From NCBI GenBank assembly GCA_902491515.1, contig CABUIC010000010.1:1-64000 (forward strand): DNA of 64,000 nucleotides. Reading direction: 5' to 3'. The position numbers and the translations under genes were made by a program. The DNA comes from an uncultured Porphyromonadaceae bacterium. Its GTDB lineage: Bacteria > Bacteroidota > Bacteroidia > Bacteroidales > Muribaculaceae. The notes under the pieces were generated by a model, which saw nothing but the letters and a program-made list of their open reading frames with translations, ran no database searches and was not told the DNA's origin. Shown one piece after another: positions 43,215 through 51,075 of this stretch (position 1 is its first letter; each line of letters opens with the position of its first letter).

Positions 43215-43245
43215 AAAAAGGAGCACCATCACGGTGCTCCTTTTT
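43215..43245. terminator. Bidirectional intrinsic terminator
   Basis: A 13-bp perfect stem (AAAAAGGAGCACC with GGTGCTCCTTTTT) and an ATCAC loop. It separates the LpxH-like operon on the right from the candidate RNA on the left; T-rich on either strand. The remaining gap to 43458 is AT-rich with one small hairpin (TATTGG/CCAATA, 43245-43259) and no gene. Confidence 0.9.
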
Positions 43246-43458
43246 ATTGGTTTCCAATAGGTACAATTTCTAAGGTAAAAAAGATTGTTTTTAGGTTTGC
43301 GATACAAAGTTCGGCCTTTTTTCGGGGGTGAGCAAACTTTTTGATATGTTTGAAAACATATTTTTGGTTTTTGTCCGAAGGCGGAGTTTTTATATGGCTG
43401 GTTAAGTAGTTGATTGGCAGGTTTAAAGTGCTGGATGGGGGTTTGTGTTAAAAGATGT

Positions 43459-44238
43459 TTATTTTGCCCCGGCTTGCAATTTGAAAGGCTCAAGGCGCAT
43501 TTTCGCCCCGTCGAAAACCCCGTAGACGGGTTCCGGGTCGCTCCACGCGCCGAGAACAAAGAGGGTGCATCCGGCCCCGCATTCCATCTCCTGCGGGCGG
43601 TGGTGGTGACCGAGGACGATATAACGGAGCTCAGGATGGGCGGTGGTGAGCTCGGCGGTAAAGTCGGCGAGCAGGGCGTCAGCCCTGCGGTAATATTCGT
43701 CGAGGCGTTCGGGCCGGGTGCCGCGCGCACGGCTCCGGCGGCTCCACCGGCGGGCGAAGCCTATTGTCCACCGGGGGTGGACTGCGCCGTAAAGGGCCTG
43801 GCAGACCCGGCTCCGGAACAGAGGCCGGGCTATTCGCATGAAAAGCCCCTGACGCCCCACGCCGTCGCCGTGGGCGAGGAAAAACTCTTTTCCTCCTATG
43901 GTCCGGAAGTCACCTCCATCGCGGGGGTCGACGACCGTGAGACCGATTTCCCGGCTCAGGTAGTCGAAAAGCCAGACATCGTGGTTGCCGACATACCAGT
44001 ATATGGCAACCCCCTCGTCGGCAAGTTCGGCGAGGGCGCCGAAGAAGCGCACGAAGCCTTGCGGCACGCAGTTGCGGTACTCGTACCAGTAGTCGAGCAC
44101 ATCGCCGAGCATGTAGAGCGCCGAGGCTTTGCCGCGGATGCTCCTGAGGAAGGCCACGACGCGGTCCTCCACGGAGCGCGGATCGTCGTAGGACCCGGCG
44201 CCGAGGTGCATGTCGCTGATGAAGTAGGTGTTTGCCAT
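43459..44238 (-). CDS. UDP-2,3-diacylglucosamine diphosphatase-like metallophosphatase (LpxH type)
   Basis: Calcineurin-like phosphoesterase, 259 residues, probably the lipid A pathway enzyme that cleaves UDP-2,3-diacylglucosamine to lipid X and UMP at the inner membrane. Metal-binding motifs occur in order: ISDMHLG, GDVLDYW, GNHDVW, AHGDGV and GHHHRP. The start at 44238 (MANTYFISDMHLG) places the first motif at the N terminus as in the family; the frame runs on to 44298. It follows the MIP18-family gene by 5 bases. LpxH identity is the best match by motif pattern, not proven. Confidence 0.85.
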   Translation of the reverse strand: MANTYFISDMHLGAGSYDDPRSVEDRVVAFLRSIRGKASALYMLGDVLDYWYEYRNCVPQGFVRFFGALAELADEGVAIYWYVGNHDVWLFDYLSREIGLTVVDPRDGGDFRTIGGKEFFLAHGDGVGRQGLFMRIARPLFRSRVCQALYGAVHPRWTIGFARRWSRRSRARGTRPERLDEYYRRADALLADFTAELTTAHPELRYIVLGHHHRPQEMECGAGCTLFVLGAWSDPEPVYGVFDGAKMRLEPFKLQAGAK

Positions 44239-44243
44239 GGGGC

Positions 44244-44564
44244 TCAGAGCATGCCTAATTCGAGCTTTGCCTCCTCGGACATCATATCCTTGTTCCACTC
44301 GGGCTCGAAGACGATGTTGACGGTGACAGAGGTCACGCCCTCTATTCCCTCGAGCTTCATGCGCACGTCTTCCATGATGAAGTCGGCCATGGGGCAGTTG
44401 GGGGCCGTGAGGGTCATGTCGACGGTGAGTGCGCCGTCGTCGGCGAGGTCTATGCGGTAGACAAGGCCGAGACTGTAGATGTCGACGGGGATTTCGGGGT
44501 CGTAGACGGTGCGGAGCACCTCGATTATGCGTTCTTCGATTTTCAGACGTTCGTCGGGGGTCAT
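44244..44564 (-). CDS. MIP18 (DUF59) family iron-sulfur cluster assembly protein
   Basis: Small cytoplasmic protein of 106 residues in the MIP18/SufT family, which helps load iron-sulfur clusters on target proteins. Family motifs are VYDPEIPVDIYSLGLVYRID and LTAPNCPMADFI, the latter with the conserved Cys. The start at 44564 (MTPDERLKIEERIIEVLRTV) fits the domain start; the open frame continues upstream only by overlap with rsgA. It sits 5 bases after rsgA and 5 before the LpxH-like gene. Confidence 0.9.
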   Translation of the reverse strand: MTPDERLKIEERIIEVLRTVYDPEIPVDIYSLGLVYRIDLADDGALTVDMTLTAPNCPMADFIMEDVRMKLEGIEGVTSVTVNIVFEPEWNKDMMSEEAKLELGML

Positions 44565-44569
44565 GGGAA

Positions 44570-45556
44570 TTATTTTCTGTATTTTTCGTCGGCGCCGGAG
44601 GCGTCTTCGGTGAGGATATTCAGGTAGGAATTGTATCGCGATTCTGCAATCCGGCTCTCTTCGACGGCCCGGCGCACGGCGCAGCCGGGCTCGCCCGTGT
44701 GGGTGCAGTCGCCGAAACGGCAGCCTTCCGACTCGCGGAAGATTTCCGGGAAGAAATGGGCCACCTCCCTGCGGTCGAACTCCACGGTGCCGAAGCCGCG
44801 GACTCCGGGGGTGTCGATGATGCGGCCGCCTCCGGGAAGTGAGAACATTTCGGAGAAGGTGGTGGTGTGCATGCCCTGGTCGTGAGCTGCGGAGATTTCG
44901 GCCGTGCGCTGTCCGGTTCCGGGAATCAGGTCGTTGATGAGTGTGCTCTTGCCCACACCGGAATTGCCCGAGAGGAGAGTAATCTTGCCCTTGAGCATCT
45001 CGCCGAGAGAGGCCACTCCCTCGCCGGTGCGGGCCGACAGCCACAGTACTTCGTAGCCTATCGAGCGGTATAGGTATGTGACGGCTTCGAGAAGTTCGCG
45101 GTCATCGGGCTCGGTTAGGAGGTCTATTTTGTTTATGGCTATGATGGCGGGGATGTTGTAGGCCTCGGCCGTGGCAAGAAAACGGTCGATGAAGGTTGTG
45201 GAGGTCGTGGGGTGCGCGAGGGTGACCACGAGGAGGGCTGCGTCGATGTTCGCGGCGATTATGTGCGCGGCCTTGGAGAGGTTGCTGGCGCGGCGGATGA
45301 TATAGTTGCGCCGCGGCTCGATTTCGGTGATGAGCGCCGTTCCGTCGGGGCCGGAGGCTGAGATGCGCACGCGGTCGCCGACGGCCACGGGGTTTGTGGT
45401 GCGGATGCCGCGGATGCGGAAATTGCCCTTGATGCGGCAGTTCACTTCGGTGCGGGCGGCGCCGTCGAGCTCCACGACGTAGTGGGCGCCCGTGTTGCGC
45501 ACCACGAGCCCCCGGCGCGAGTCGTCGGGCATGCCTTTTGTGTTCTTTTCTGACAT
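44570..45556 (-). CDS. rsgA: RsgA, ribosome small-subunit maturation GTPase
   Basis: Circularly permuted GTPase that helps the last stages of 30S assembly. The order of motifs is diagnostic: an N-terminal OB fold (GLVVRNTGAHYVVEL), G4 NKIDL, G1 GNSGVGKST, then G3 DTPGVRGFG, followed by the zinc-binding C-terminal domain (CRFGDCTHTGEPGC). It is 328 residues, normal for the family. First gene of an apparent operon with the MIP18 and LpxH-like genes. No full consensus promoter is seen upstream. Confidence 0.95.
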   Translation of the reverse strand: MSEKNTKGMPDDSRRGLVVRNTGAHYVVELDGAARTEVNCRIKGNFRIRGIRTTNPVAVGDRVRISASGPDGTALITEIEPRRNYIIRRASNLSKAAHIIAANIDAALLVVTLAHPTTSTTFIDRFLATAEAYNIPAIIAINKIDLLTEPDDRELLEAVTYLYRSIGYEVLWLSARTGEGVASLGEMLKGKITLLSGNSGVGKSTLINDLIPGTGQRTAEISAAHDQGMHTTTFSEMFSLPGGGRIIDTPGVRGFGTVEFDRREVAHFFPEIFRESEGCRFGDCTHTGEPGCAVRRAVEESRIAESRYNSYLNILTEDASGADEKYRK

Positions 45557-45700
45557 ATATCGCTATTCTGCGTGTAAAGATACAACAAAATTTGCGTTTC
45601 AGGTGTTTTATCAGCAAAATAAAATCACGCGCCCGCGCGGATTTCCACTACGTGGAAGCCGCCAAAGCGCAATGAAAATTGAAAAAATACGGCTCGGAAT

Positions 45701-45731
45701 TTTGAAATTAAGAAAAATTAATGTAATTTTG
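45701..45731 (+). promoter_or_regulatory. Promoter of the small winged-helix gene
   Basis: TTTG at 45701-45704, 19 bases, TAATTTTG at 45724-45731; full consensus match. Transcription would start near 45738, leaving a leader of about 63 bases. Confidence 0.7.
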
Positions 45732-45800
45732 TCGGCAGAATGTGAGTTGTAGTTGATATAAGAAACAATAATTGTCTAACAAAGCTAAATAAAGACTCCA

Positions 45801-46019
45801 ATGAACACAGAAACAATCGGCACTAATGCCGGAACGGTTTGGGTAGCTCTCAACACCGCTGACGCCCTTGGCGTAAAACAGATCAAGAAAATCACGAAGC
45901 TGAAAGACAAGGAAGTCTTCGCAGCGCTCGGCTGGCTCGCCCGCGAAGGCAAAGTCAACATCGACGTTGATCCCGCCGACGAGAAAGAGTTCGTGGTTAG
46001 CCTCGTTCAGGACAAGTAA
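45801..46019 (+). CDS. Small winged-helix protein, DUF2582 family
   Basis: Protein of 72 residues that looks like a single winged-helix domain. The helix pair GVKQIKKITKLKDKEVFAALGWLAREGKV is followed by a beta hairpin ending EKEFVVSLV. Such proteins are common in Bacteroidales with no settled role; DNA binding is suggested by the fold only. It has its own promoter and terminator, so it is monocistronic, and stands between the divergent rsgA operon and the convergent secreted-protein pair. Confidence 0.85.
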   Translation: MNTETIGTNAGTVWVALNTADALGVKQIKKITKLKDKEVFAALGWLAREGKVNIDVDPADEKEFVVSLVQDK

Positions 46020-46043
46020 TCCCGTACGCGACATCAAAAATAA

Positions 46044-46086
46044 GCGCCCCGGAAGGCCTCTCAGAGTCTCCCGGGGCGCGGTTTTT
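46044..46086. terminator. Bidirectional terminator between convergent genes
   Basis: GCGCCCCGG (46044-46052) pairs with CCGGGGCGC (46071-46079), followed by TTTTT on the plus strand; on the minus strand the stem is followed by TTATTTTTG. Confidence 0.85.
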
Positions 46087-46102
46087 GTGTTCTGGACTGT
46101 AA

Positions 46103-46780
46103 TCAGTTCACGTAAATAGTGTACTGGTTGTACACCACGCCGTAGTTCTTGATGCAGATTTTGTAGGTCTCGGTGTACTTCGGATACCAGATGCAGAGGC
46201 ATTCGTCGAGGTCGTCCGTGTCGGAGGCTACGAGATTGCCCTCGGAGTCGTAGATGTAGAGGTCGAGGTCGGTGTCGCCGTCGCCGCTGACGCTCACCAT
46301 TGCCGCCTCGCCGCCGCGAAACTGTACGCGGTAGACGTCCGTCGCTCCGGCCTTCACCGTCTCGGTCGTCTCATCGTAAGCGGTCGTGGCGCCGCGGTTG
46401 GCCTCGTTGCGCGCTTTGGAGATCAGGGCAAGGAGCGCGGGATCGCCGCCGGCCATTTCCGTGGCGTCGACGAGCAGACGCTCCGGGTCGAAGCTCACGC
46501 GCGAGGGAGCCTTGTCGCCCCCCTCCGTCGTGCCCCCTTCGCTGGTCTTCTCGGCTTTGAAGGAGCGGGCGCCTATGGTGTTGTAAATCTCTGCGGCCTG
46601 AATAAGGGGCAGGGCGTTGTCGCGGGCGTAGCCGTACTTCACGAGCTGACCTGCCACCTGAAGCATAGAGGCCTCCTTCGGAATGGCACGTGCAGGAGCC
46701 TTCGTTGTCGGAATTTCGTTGGCAAGGACGCATCCGGCGCCGAAGAGGGCGGCGAGGAGCGTAAGGATGATTTTTTTCAT
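46103..46780 (-). CDS. Secreted protein with pre-peptidase C-terminal-like domain
   Basis: Exported protein of 225 residues with a signal peptide (MKKIILTLLAALFGAGCVLA). Its C-terminal 90 residues resemble the PPC fold (VYRVQFRGGEAAMVSVSGDG, DTDLDLYIYDSEGNLVASD), which is usually attached to secreted peptidases. The N-terminal part is helical with no enzyme motif recognised. It follows the S1/P1 nuclease gene by 3 bases and so is probably co-expressed. What it binds or assists is not known. Confidence 0.72.
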   Translation of the reverse strand: MKKIILTLLAALFGAGCVLANEIPTTKAPARAIPKEASMLQVAGQLVKYGYARDNALPLIQAAEIYNTIGARSFKAEKTSEGGTTEGGDKAPSRVSFDPERLLVDATEMAGGDPALLALISKARNEANRGATTAYDETTETVKAGATDVYRVQFRGGEAAMVSVSGDGDTDLDLYIYDSEGNLVASDTDDLDECLCIWYPKYTETYKICIKNYGVVYNQYTIYVN

Positions 46781-46783
46781 AGT

Positions 46784-47572
46784 CTATCTGTTGTAGTTGG
46801 GGTCAAAAATACTGTTGAGGATGTGGGCGAGTCTCAGGCCTCCGCGGAGAAACTGGGTTTCGATTGTCGGGGTCCAGTAGGCGATGTGGTTGTAGCTTGC
46901 TTTCGAGCCCTTAGGGAAGTAGTCGTAGACGCGTCCGGCGATTTCCCAGGTCTCCCGGGCCCAGTCGTCGGGAGTTCCGGCGATGATGGCGGCCTCCTGT
47001 TCCGGCGTGGCGCGGTCAATCTGGTCCTGCCATTCCGAGTAGCTCCACTTGTGGGCCGCTTCAGGGAGCGAGCTGTCCCAGAGCTCGTGGAGCTGGGTGT
47101 CGCGCTTGAAGAACTTCACGGGGGTGAGGTTGCCGCCCAGGTCGGTGAGATGCCCCAGATGCATCGGCTGGTGCATGTCGCCCAGGAGATGAGTGAGGAT
47201 TTTCAGCGCGAGGACCTTCTGCGAGCGGGCCGATACGGAGTCGGCGAGGATGGCGCGTATCTCGTTGACGGCCACAACGACGTCGCCCTTTTCGTTGAGA
47301 GGCGCGTCGGCGTAGTCGGTTCCCGCGTCGACGTTCTTGTAGTGCCAGGTCTTGGTGTAGGCATAGTCCGGTGTGTGCGAAGCGTTGTCGAGCCAGTTGG
47401 ACCAGTAGACGAGCGAGCGTCCGTCGAGGAGCGAGCGGACGGAGTCGGCGGCCGCAGGGGTCAGGTGTCGCTCGGCGATGCTGGCTGTGACGTCATGGCC
47501 TTTCTGACTCCAGCCGAGGGCCTGAAGAGCGCCGAGGAAACATATTCCGAGGATAGCGAAACGTATATTCAT
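46784..47572 (-). CDS. S1/P1-type secreted nuclease
   Basis: Zinc-dependent phosphodiesterase that degrades single-stranded nucleic acids outside the cytoplasm, 262 residues. After the signal peptide (MNIRFAILGICFLGALQALG) the mature protein would begin with Trp (WSQKGHDVTASIAERHL), and this residue is a zinc ligand in the family. Other ligand motifs are DNASHTPDYAYTKTWHYKN, LTHLLGDMHQPMHLGHLTDLGGN and TQLHELWDSSL. All look intact. It forms a two-gene unit with the following secreted protein. Possibly used for phosphate or nucleoside scavenging. Confidence 0.92.
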   Translation of the reverse strand: MNIRFAILGICFLGALQALGWSQKGHDVTASIAERHLTPAAADSVRSLLDGRSLVYWSNWLDNASHTPDYAYTKTWHYKNVDAGTDYADAPLNEKGDVVVAVNEIRAILADSVSARSQKVLALKILTHLLGDMHQPMHLGHLTDLGGNLTPVKFFKRDTQLHELWDSSLPEAAHKWSYSEWQDQIDRATPEQEAAIIAGTPDDWARETWEIAGRVYDYFPKGSKASYNHIAYWTPTIETQFLRGGLRLAHILNSIFDPNYNR

Positions 47573-47602
47573 GCTGAGGGAAGAGGCGGATGGAAATGCA
47601 AA

Positions 47603-47647
47603 AGCGGGCCAACAGACACCGGGGTTACGGATATCTGTCGGCCCGCT
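47603..47647 (-). terminator. Terminator of the rplU-rpmA operon
   Basis: AGCGGGCC (47603-47610) pairs with GGCCCGCT (47640-47647), with additional ACAGA/TCTGT pairing inside; the minus strand continues TTTTGC. Confidence 0.75.
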
Positions 47648-47683
47648 GAAGAGTTTGCGGGAATGCTGCCGGACGCTGCGGGC

Positions 47684-47947
47684 TTACGCCTCGGCCAGCG
47701 GAGTGATGTTGATGAACTTGCGACCGTTGCGGCCTTCGGTGAAGGTCACGGTGCCGTCAATCAGGGCATAGAGGGTGTGGTCCTTGCCGATGCCTACGTT
47801 GAGGCCGGGGTGGTGGACAGTGCCGCGCTGGCGCTTGATGATATTGCCGGCCTTGGCGAACTGGCCGCCGAAGATTTTAACGCCGAGTCGTTTGCTTTCC
47901 GACTCACGGCCGTTCTTAGAACTACCGACGCCTTTCTTATGTGCCAT
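47684..47947 (-). CDS. rpmA: 50S ribosomal protein L27
   Basis: Large-subunit protein L27, 87 residues. The start MAHKKGVGSSKNGRESESKRLGVK has the Gly/Ser-rich end that reaches the peptidyl transferase centre, and there is no cleavable N-terminal extension as found in Firmicutes. GGQFAKAGNIIKRQRGTVHHPG is the family core. Placed after rplU as usual. Confidence 0.97.
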   Translation of the reverse strand: MAHKKGVGSSKNGRESESKRLGVKIFGGQFAKAGNIIKRQRGTVHHPGLNVGIGKDHTLYALIDGTVTFTEGRNGRKFINITPLAEA

Positions 47948-47979
47948 AGTGCTTTGTGTTTGTAACGGGGTTAGAGGGA

Positions 47980-48300
47980 TTAGGCAACTACTTCTTTAAT
48001 CACAATCTTTGTGAAATACTGGCGGTGGCCGTTCTTACGACGGTAGCCCTTGCGGCGCTTCTTCTTGAAGACGATAACTTTTTCGCCCTTCACGAGAGGA
48101 GTCTCCACGGAGCATACAACCTTTGCGCCTTCCACGGTGGGAGCGCCTACTTTAACGGCGCCGTCTTTGTCGGCGAGGAGAACGCGGTCGAACTCAACCG
48201 TGTCGCCTTCCTTGACCTTTTCGCCAAGATAGTGAACGTACAGGAACTTGCCTTCTTCAGCTTTGAACTGCTGTCCCTGAATGTCTACGATAACGTACAT
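47980..48300 (-). CDS. rplU: 50S ribosomal protein L21
   Basis: Large-subunit protein L21, 106 residues. Family features: YVIVDIQGQQFKAEEGKFLYV at the start, then VVCSVETPLVKGEKVIVFKKKRRKGYRRKNGHRQ and the C-terminal TKIVIKEV. First gene of the rplU-rpmA operon, behind a full-consensus promoter and a leader of about 90 bases. Confidence 0.97.
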   Translation of the reverse strand: MYVIVDIQGQQFKAEEGKFLYVHYLGEKVKEGDTVEFDRVLLADKDGAVKVGAPTVEGAKVVCSVETPLVKGEKVIVFKKKRRKGYRRKNGHRQYFTKIVIKEVVA

Positions 48301-48395
48301 TTGTTGGTAACTAACAATTGGTTAACCCGCTGAGGCGAGGGTGGCACATCTGCGGCCTCCCCACTTTTTAGGGCCTATTGCGGAAAATCAGCCCA

Positions 48396-48427
48396 CAAAA
48401 TTACAAAAAATCCCCCGCCCCGCCAAA
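48396..48427 (-). promoter_or_regulatory. Promoter of rplU-rpmA
   Basis: Minus-strand TTTG (48427-48424), 20 bases, TAATTTTG (48403-48396); transcription would start near 48389. Confidence 0.7.
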
Positions 48428-48575
48428 TTTTCCGGATTAAATTTTCCTAAAACAAAAAAATACTCAACGCTCCGCACGTTATCGCATATCCTCGCAATTC
48501 GATAATTTTCTTGGCACTATTGCGCCTCCTTGTGCCCCGCCAAAACATTTGTGAAAAAATTACCATCAACGAGGC

Positions 48576-48595
48576 GGACGCGCCATGGCGCGTCT
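48576..48595. repeat. Intergenic palindromic repeat, CCATGG-centred
   Basis: GGACGCGCCATGGCGCGTCT, a 20-base palindrome with the last base changed; identical to the copy at 52778 otherwise. Flanked on the left by AGGC, as the copy at 52778 is by GGGGC. Confidence 0.85.
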
Positions 48596-48625
48596 CTCTG
48601 TATTGATAGCTAATATATTATGTTG

Positions 48626-49027
48626 TTATACCTTTTCTATCAAGTCCGTAATCCGTCGAATGAAATCCTCGACCTTGGGGATTAGAGGTTTTACGTCGTT
48701 TTCTTCCCACTCAAGAAGGTCGTCGTAATCTCCGGACTGACGCATTGTGAAAAGACGTCCGAGTAATTTTGAGTCTTCAACACTGAGGAGTCCTTTTCGG
48801 ACAAAGGATTCACTAATCATTCTGATTACTCCCTTATGTGTAGTCGCATCTATCCCGTTGTGAATCAATAAGGCCACGCTGGCATAATAGGCTGCATAGT
48901 ACAGTCTGTTGGCTGAAAGATTCCAATAGCCAAGAGAGCCGACATCGTTTACTTATTTTATTGTGTTTTTGGCCCGTTCCAGTCGGTATTCGACAATGGC
49001 GGTTCGTTCGTCGGGAGTAAGAGTCAT
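48626..49027 (-). pseudogene. HEPN-domain toxin of a MNT/HEPN pair, interrupted by an in-frame stop
   Basis: Intact reading would give about 133 residues starting MTLTPDERTAIVEYRLERAK at 49027, three bases after the nucleotidyltransferase gene. Codon 25 (48955-48953) is TAA; on both sides the same frame encodes HEPN-like sequence (AKNTIK, then VNDVGSLGYWNLSANRLYYA and YYASVALLIHNGIDATTHKG). A single G-to-T change from GAA would explain it. A shorter product from the Met at 48877 would lack the first helices. In intact systems HEPN proteins act as toxins, often RNases, neutralised by the MNT partner. A sequencing error is the alternative. Confidence 0.8.
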
Positions 49028-49030
49028 TTT

Positions 49031-49369
49031 TCAGCTTTGAAATATTACAATTTTGTCGGCCTCGACGTTTTTGTAGAAGGGCAGGAAGCTGCGTTTGAGC
49101 CATCCGGCAAAGGAATAAAGGCGGGGGGTCACGAATTCACCGAAATCCAACCCTATTTGTTCCATTGGCCACGCGTATTCGTCCCAGAGATCCAGCGGGA
49201 GTTTTTCATTGCCCGGAACGAGGATATGAATGTCCCAGTCGGAGTCGGGCCTGGCATCGCCGCGGGCGCGCGAGCCATACAGCGCCACGCGAGACCCCTT
49301 GGGGAGAATCTCCGCAGCCTTAGACTTGATGGCCTCGATTAGCCTGTTGTATTTTTCCTGCTCGGACAT
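49031..49369 (-). CDS. MNT-type nucleotidyltransferase, antitoxin of a MNT/HEPN pair
   Basis: Minimal nucleotidyltransferase of 112 residues. The catalytic signature is intact: ALYGSRARGDARPDSDWDIHIL, that is GS followed by DxD. Members of this family act as antitoxins, some by attaching AMP to the HEPN toxin. It is followed after 3 bases by the HEPN gene, which carries a nonsense codon here. It has a full-consensus promoter upstream. The antitoxin remains intact while the toxin is broken, a common pattern of decay. Confidence 0.88.
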   Translation of the reverse strand: MSEQEKYNRLIEAIKSKAAEILPKGSRVALYGSRARGDARPDSDWDIHILVPGNEKLPLDLWDEYAWPMEQIGLDFGEFVTPRLYSFAGWLKRSFLPFYKNVEADKIVIFQS

Positions 49370-49405
49370 AATTTATTATGGCAAGGCCTGCTGGCCTCTT
49401 GTCTG

Positions 49406-49436
49406 CAAAGTTAATGCAATTATACCATTCTAACAA
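49406..49436 (-). promoter_or_regulatory. Promoter of the MNT/HEPN pair
   Basis: Minus-strand TTG (49436-49434), 20 bases, TAACTTTG (49413-49406). Transcript start near 49399. Confidence 0.6.
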
Positions 49437-49488
49437 CTTTTATGGCGCAAAATGCTCTCGCGGGCGCGGGGGTGTGGGGATTTTTTGT

Positions 49489-49496
49489 TAACTTTG
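49489..49496 (+). promoter_or_regulatory. Candidate -7 element for nnr
   Basis: TAACTTTG matches TAnnTTTG and lies 34 bases upstream of the start codon. The -33 region is G-rich with no TTG. Confidence 0.45.
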
Positions 49497-49530
49497 CAGT
49501 GACATTACCCCAAATTCTGGCATTCCTGAA

Positions 49531-51075
49531 ATGAACATATACTCTCCCGGACAAATCGACTATATTATTGAGCAATCGCTCGGGCGCACCGCCGACAGGC
49601 GCATGGCCTTCATCCGCTGTGTTGGCGCCGAGGTTGCGGCCGCCGTGGCCGCACTCCGCCGCAAGAACAAGCGGGTGGTGATTTTTGCCGGAAACGATAT
49701 CAACGGCGCCTACGCCATGGAGGCCGGCGCTGAGCTCGCGCGCCTCGACTTCAAGCCCGAGGTTTACCTCATTAACATCGGTGGCGACCGCCTCACTCCC
49801 GACTCCCGCACGGCCCGCGAGGAATATATCGCCGCCGCCGGCGAGGACGCTCTTTTCGAGACAACGGGCATGGAGCTCGTGCAGCCGGACCTCGCGTCAA
49901 CCGACATAGTGGTCGAGGGCCTTTTCGGGCGCGAGCACGACGGCCCCCTCATGGGAGGCTATCAGTACCTCGCGCGTTTCATCAACGAGAGCGGAGCCTT
50001 TGTCGTGGCCATCGACCTGCCTGCGGGAATGACCGTGGACCTCTCCGTGGGGATGATCAACCGCAACATCATCCACGCCAACATCACCCTCACCCTCGTG
50101 GGACCCTCTGCGGCTTTCTTCATGAAAGAGAACGCCGAGCTCGTGGGCCGATGGGAGGTCCTGGACGTACCTCTCGACGAGGAGGCGCTGAAAGCCACGA
50201 AGTGCCACACCCGCCTCATCGAGGCACACAATGTGCGGAAGCTGCTCCCCGAGCGTGGCGAATTTGTTTCCAAGGCCGACCTCGGTCACGCTCTTCTCTA
50301 CGCGGGTTCTTACGGAATGCTCGGAGCCGCTGTGCTCAGTGCGCGCGGCGCCCTCCGCTCGGGTTGCGGTAAGCTAACAGTCCACGGTCCGCGCTGCGGC
50401 TTTTTCGTGCTCCAGACCTCCGTGCCCTCCGCCATGTTCATGACCGACGGGGGCGACATGGATATCCGCCGCATGGACTATTCCAAGACCTACAGCGCCA
50501 TCGGCGTCGGCCCCGGCATCGGAACCTCCGACGCCACTGTCGCCGCCCTCGAGGGCCTGCTGAAGGCGGCAAACGCCGCCGCGGGTCCCCTCGTGCTCGA
50601 CGCCGACGCCCTCAACTGCATCTCCCTGCGCCCGTCGATGCTCGACTTCATCCCGGCGCGCTCGGTAATCACTCCCCACGAAGGCGAGTTCGACCGTCTT
50701 TTCGGCAAACAGCCCTCCTCGTCGGCCCGGCTGCTTAAAGCCATTGAAATTTCACGGAAACTCTCCATAATAGTAGTGCTCAAGGGCCACTATACGGCCA
50801 CGGTATGGCCCGACGGATCGGTCCTCCTCAACTCATCAGGCACTCCCGCGCTCGCGACTGCCGGTTCGGGCGACGTGCTCACCGGCCTCATCACCGGACT
50901 GATAGCCTCGGGGATGCACCCGGAGTACGCCGCCGTGACCGGGGTATACGTCCACGGCCTCGCCGGTCACTTTGCCGCACGGACTCAGGGCGTGCGCTCC
51001 GTCACCGCCGCTGACGTGGCAGATTGCATCGGGCAGGCCTTTGAAGCCATAGTAGACCAGAAGAAACAGTCATGA
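49531..51075 (+). CDS. nnr: Bifunctional NAD(P)H-hydrate repair enzyme (epimerase and dehydratase)
   Basis: Repairs damaged NADH and NADPH: the N-terminal YjeF domain epimerises R-NAD(P)HX and the C-terminal domain dehydrates the S form using ADP or ATP. Residues 1-220 have the epimerase pattern (VVIFAGNDINGAYAMEAGAEL, VVEGLFGRE). Residues about 230-514 have the carbohydrate-kinase-like fold: GVGPGIGTSDATV, LDADALNCIS, ITPHEGEFDRLFG and GTPALATAGSGDVLTGLITGL. It is 514 residues, as expected for the fusion. The next gene overlaps its stop by 4 bases. Confidence 0.94.
   Translation: MNIYSPGQIDYIIEQSLGRTADRRMAFIRCVGAEVAAAVAALRRKNKRVVIFAGNDINGAYAMEAGAELARLDFKPEVYLINIGGDRLTPDSRTAREEYIAAAGEDALFETTGMELVQPDLASTDIVVEGLFGREHDGPLMGGYQYLARFINESGAFVVAIDLPAGMTVDLSVGMINRNIIHANITLTLVGPSAAFFMKENAELVGRWEVLDVPLDEEALKATKCHTRLIEAHNVRKLLPERGEFVSKADLGHALLYAGSYGMLGAAVLSARGALRSGCGKLTVHGPRCGFFVLQTSVPSAMFMTDGGDMDIRRMDYSKTYSAIGVGPGIGTSDATVAALEGLLKAANAAAGPLVLDADALNCISLRPSMLDFIPARSVITPHEGEFDRLFGKQPSSSARLLKAIEISRKLSIIVVLKGHYTATVWPDGSVLLNSSGTPALATAGSGDVLTGLITGLIASGMHPEYAAVTGVYVHGLAGHFAARTQGVRSVTAADVADCIGQAFEAIVDQKKQS

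Larger units (their letters stand above)
48301..48625. other. Intergenic region with rplU promoter and a palindromic repeat
   Basis: 325 bases without a gene. The left end is the leader of rplU (48301-48389), then its promoter, an AT-rich stretch, and a CCATGG-centred repeat at 48576. Nothing else is recognisable. Confidence 0.6.

Noticed and set aside
43181..43216. Eleven-codon plus-strand frame MKKLKKKLPLT directly before the terminator
   Set aside because: No plus-strand promoter precedes it, the composition is simply A-rich, and the terminator works equally for the minus strand.
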